Positions 22,802 through 24,981 of a stretch of DNA of 24,981 nt are shown in pieces. A program made the translations under genes and the position numbers. The stretch covers positions 38,175 through 63,155 of the forward strand of contig DHGT01000007.1 in the NCBI GenBank assembly GCA_002402905.1, given 5' to 3'. How positions within the stretch are numbered: the stretch's first letter is position 1; each line of letters opens with the position of its first letter. Under the pieces are notes generated by a model, which saw nothing but the letters and a program-made list of their open reading frames with translations, had not been told where the DNA came from and made no database searches. The stretch is from Desulfatitalea sp. UBA4791 (GTDB taxonomy: Bacteria; Desulfobacterota; Desulfobacteria; Desulfobacterales; Desulfosarcinaceae).

Positions 22802-24865
22802 ATGAATATGCGGGAATGGTGGGTGTGTTTCGTGGCAGCGGTTTTGATGCTGAGTCCGGTCGACGGCATGGCCGCCGAGAGCCGGCAGGAGGCGTATCAA
22901 CTCGATGCGGTGGTGGTCTCGGCCACTCGCACGGAGATGCCGGTGTTCGACGCGCCCCAGAGCGTGACGGTCATCGGCGGCGACGAGATCATGGCCTCCC
23001 CGTTCGAACGAGTGGAAGATATCGTCCGCAGCGTGCCGGGGCTTTATAATTTCAGACATTACGGCCTTCAGACCAACGGCATCGTCAGCCCATTGAAGAT
23101 GCGCGGCGTGGGCAACAACCGGGTCCTGGTGCTGGTGGACGGCGTGCCCCAGAATGACAATTTCAACAACGCCATCGCCTGGGTGGCCTGGGGCCACATT
23201 CCCAAGGAGAGCATCGCACGCATCGAGATCGTTCGCGGGCCGACATCGGCGCTCTACGGCTCCGAGGGGCTGGGCGGCGTCATCCATATCATCACACGAA
23301 AACCCAAATCCGGTCGCCAGACATCGGTGCGAGGCGAGGCCGGCACGGGCGACACCTACGCAGGCCATGGTTTTCACAGCCAGAAAATCGACGACTTCGG
23401 TTTCATGGCAGCCGGCGGTTATGAGGAGAGCGATGGGTTCAAGATGCTCGAAGACCCGGCGAGCTACGACATCGACCGCTACCGCGAGACGGCCAAGGCG
23501 ATGGGCAAGGCGTCCTACGACCTGACACCGGGCAGCGATGTCTCCATAGGGGCGTTGTACTTCGATCAGGATGCCGGCCAGGGACGCAAATACTTTCACA
23601 ACGATCTGCAGCTCGACCAGTACTGGCTCAACTACAACCTGGGCGGCGACCGGGTCGGATTCAAAGGCCTGGCCTACCTCAACCGCGCGGACAAGACCGC
23701 CTACCAGGATTCCGCCACAGACAACTACGCGTCGCCTTTCCGGGAAGAACAGTTCGACGGCACCTATACCTGGGGCGCCGACGCCCAGGTCACCCTGTCC
23801 GGCTGGAAACCTGTTGGGCTCACCTTCGGCGCTTCCTACAAAGAGGCCAGATTCGAATATGACGAGGATTACGTCGGCAGCACCCGCGACGCCGGCGCCG
23901 AGGGTCGGCAGTGCTTCGTTTCCCCATTCGCCAACCTCGATATGCGCCTTCTGCAAGAGCGCCTGATCGTCAACCTGGGCGCACGCTACGACTGGATCGA
24001 AACCACCGACGGCGCCAACTGGGACACGTCGGCCAGCGCCGGCCGGCCGGCCTACGACAACCGCTTCGGCAGCGAAACCGACGGCAGCTTCTCCCCAAAG
24101 CTCGGCATCGCCTGGCACCCGGACGCCAAGACCACCCTGCGCGCCTCGGGCGGCAAAGGCTTCCGCGCCCCCAGCCTGTTCGAGTTGTATAAAGTCCACG
24201 TGCGCAATGGCGGCGTCTACTACCGCGAGGCCAACCCGGACCTGTCGCCCGAGGAGATCTGGTCCTACGATGTGGGCGCCGAACGTTTCCTGGGGTCCAA
24301 GGTGTGGGCCAGGCTGACCTTTTACCAGTCCTTTGCCAAAGACTATATCGGCGACCGGCTCATCGGTACCGCCCCCATATCGGGGGGCAGGACCCGATAC
24401 GACTATATCCTCGACAACATCAGCGAAGTGGATATCTACGGCATCGAGGCCGAAATGCAGTGGTATCCGGTGGATGCCGTGACCCTTTTCGCCAACTACA
24501 CCTACAACATCTCCAAAGTGGACAAGGACGATAACAACGCCGCCCTGGAGGGCAACTACCTGCCCAACGATCCGCGGCACAACCTGCACGTGGGGGTGCG
24601 CTACAGCAATCCGCGCCTCGTCGATGCGTCCCTGATCGCCAATTACTATGCGGACATTTATTACGACAATGAAAACACGTTGAAGAAAAGCGACTACTGG
24701 ACCGTGGACGTGGCCCTGGCGCGCAGGTTTCTCGACCGTTTCACGATCTACCTGAACGTGGAGAATATCTTCGACGAGGAGTATCCTATTTTCCTTTCGC
24801 CCTCCTCGGGCGACACCATCGCGCCGGGCGTGATTGTGCTCGGAGGGTTGAAGATCGACATATGA
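22802..24865 (+). CDS. TonB-dependent outer-membrane receptor
   Basis: A 687-residue outer-membrane beta-barrel importer for a scarce ligand such as a siderophore, heme, cobalamin or metal complex. It has a signal peptide (about 1-25, ending GMAA), a TonB-box-like segment QLDAVVVSATR (about 34-44), a plug domain with QSVTVIGGDEI, MRGVGNNRVLVLVDGVPQND and RIEIVRGPTSALYGSEGLGG, and a barrel ending NVENIFDEEYP...GLKIDI. The last residue is Ile instead of the usual aromatic. GGAGGT lies 5 nt before the ATG at 22802. A second exported protein begins 36 nt downstream, probably in the same operon. The ligand cannot be determined; no Fur box was recognised. Confidence 0.93.
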   Translation: MNMREWWVCFVAAVLMLSPVDGMAAESRQEAYQLDAVVVSATRTEMPVFDAPQSVTVIGGDEIMASPFERVEDIVRSVPGLYNFRHYGLQTNGIVSPLKMRGVGNNRVLVLVDGVPQNDNFNNAIAWVAWGHIPKESIARIEIVRGPTSALYGSEGLGGVIHIITRKPKSGRQTSVRGEAGTGDTYAGHGFHSQKIDDFGFMAAGGYEESDGFKMLEDPASYDIDRYRETAKAMGKASYDLTPGSDVSIGALYFDQDAGQGRKYFHNDLQLDQYWLNYNLGGDRVGFKGLAYLNRADKTAYQDSATDNYASPFREEQFDGTYTWGADAQVTLSGWKPVGLTFGASYKEARFEYDEDYVGSTRDAGAEGRQCFVSPFANLDMRLLQERLIVNLGARYDWIETTDGANWDTSASAGRPAYDNRFGSETDGSFSPKLGIAWHPDAKTTLRASGGKGFRAPSLFELYKVHVRNGGVYYREANPDLSPEEIWSYDVGAERFLGSKVWARLTFYQSFAKDYIGDRLIGTAPISGGRTRYDYILDNISEVDIYGIEAEMQWYPVDAVTLFANYTYNISKVDKDDNNAALEGNYLPNDPRHNLHVGVRYSNPRLVDASLIANYYADIYYDNENTLKKSDYWTVDVALARRFLDRFTIYLNVENIFDEEYPIFLSPSSGDTIAPGVIVLGGLKIDI

Positions 24866-24901
24866 AGCGGTCATCGGCCGCAAGGAACAGGAGTCTGTGT
24901 C

Positions 24902-24981
24902 ATGTGTTCTCGCTTGAAAAAACTGTGGATAGGGATCTGCGCCACGGCGCTGATGACCGCTTTGGCGGCCGAAACCGCGTC
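24902..24981 (+). CDS. N-terminus of an exported protein (3' truncated by window)
   Basis: ATG at 24902, with AGGAG 9 nt upstream, opens a frame to the window edge. The 26 visible residues (basic MCSRLKKLW, then a hydrophobic stretch ending LAAETA) form a signal peptide. It begins 36 nt after the TonB receptor and probably belongs to the same uptake operon, for instance as a binding protein, but no domain is visible. Confidence 0.65.
   Translation, partial: MCSRLKKLWIGICATALMTALAAETA

Noticed and set aside
22730..24883. 717-codon open frame antisense to the TonB receptor
   Set aside because: Shadow of a gene with clear plug and barrel motifs; no ribosome binding site or domain.

Overview
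The window reads as high-GC, densely coded chromosomal DNA from an anaerobic bacterium, probably a Desulfobacterota (deltaproteobacterial, Desulfosarcina-like) sulfate reducer. This is inferred from gene types (ADP-forming acyl-CoA synthetase, PAS-rich hybrid kinase, an ACR3 variant with a luminal insertion, a TSUP exporter) and from the palindromic intergenic repeat; no rRNA or taxonomic marker is present. No tRNA, rRNA, CRISPR array or insertion sequence was seen.

Layout. 1-5297 (+): the 3' end of an AMP-forming acyl-CoA synthetase, valyl-tRNA synthetase, and an ADP-forming acetyl/acyl-CoA synthetase. 5307-7604 (-): a PsiE-family membrane protein and a putative Na+/H+ antiporter in one short operon. 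7906-12427 (+): a lipoprotein of the branched-chain amino acid binding-protein family, 4 nt upstream of a 1126-residue hybrid histidine kinase, with no ABC permease nearby. A double-palindrome repeat follows.

12614-17852 (+): an arsenic/metalloid cluster. It has a strong sigma70 promoter, arsR (CxC type), an ArsP-type permease, a 77-aa CPKC thioredoxin, a CcdA-like membrane thiol transporter, acr3, and an exported thioredoxin started from TTG. The acr3 reading frame runs in frame into the middle of a CoA-disulfide-reductase-type flavoprotein. The end of ACR3 and the start of the flavoprotein are missing, and a second out-of-frame deletion disrupts the flavoprotein's C-terminal domain.

21518-17976 (-): a fluoride operon. 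A clear crcB-type fluoride riboswitch, with an expression platform that masks the ribosome binding site, leads into a poly-gamma-glutamate-hydrolase-family gene, crcB (Fluc fluoride channel), a DUF190 plus four-CBS-domain protein and a GalT-like HIT-superfamily protein, all tightly packed. The first and last genes are unexpected in a fluoride regulon.

21739-24981 (+): a TSUP (TauE/SafE) exporter, a structured leader with two hairpins sharing a 10-nt repeat, a TonB-dependent receptor, and the signal peptide of a further exported protein cut by the window end.
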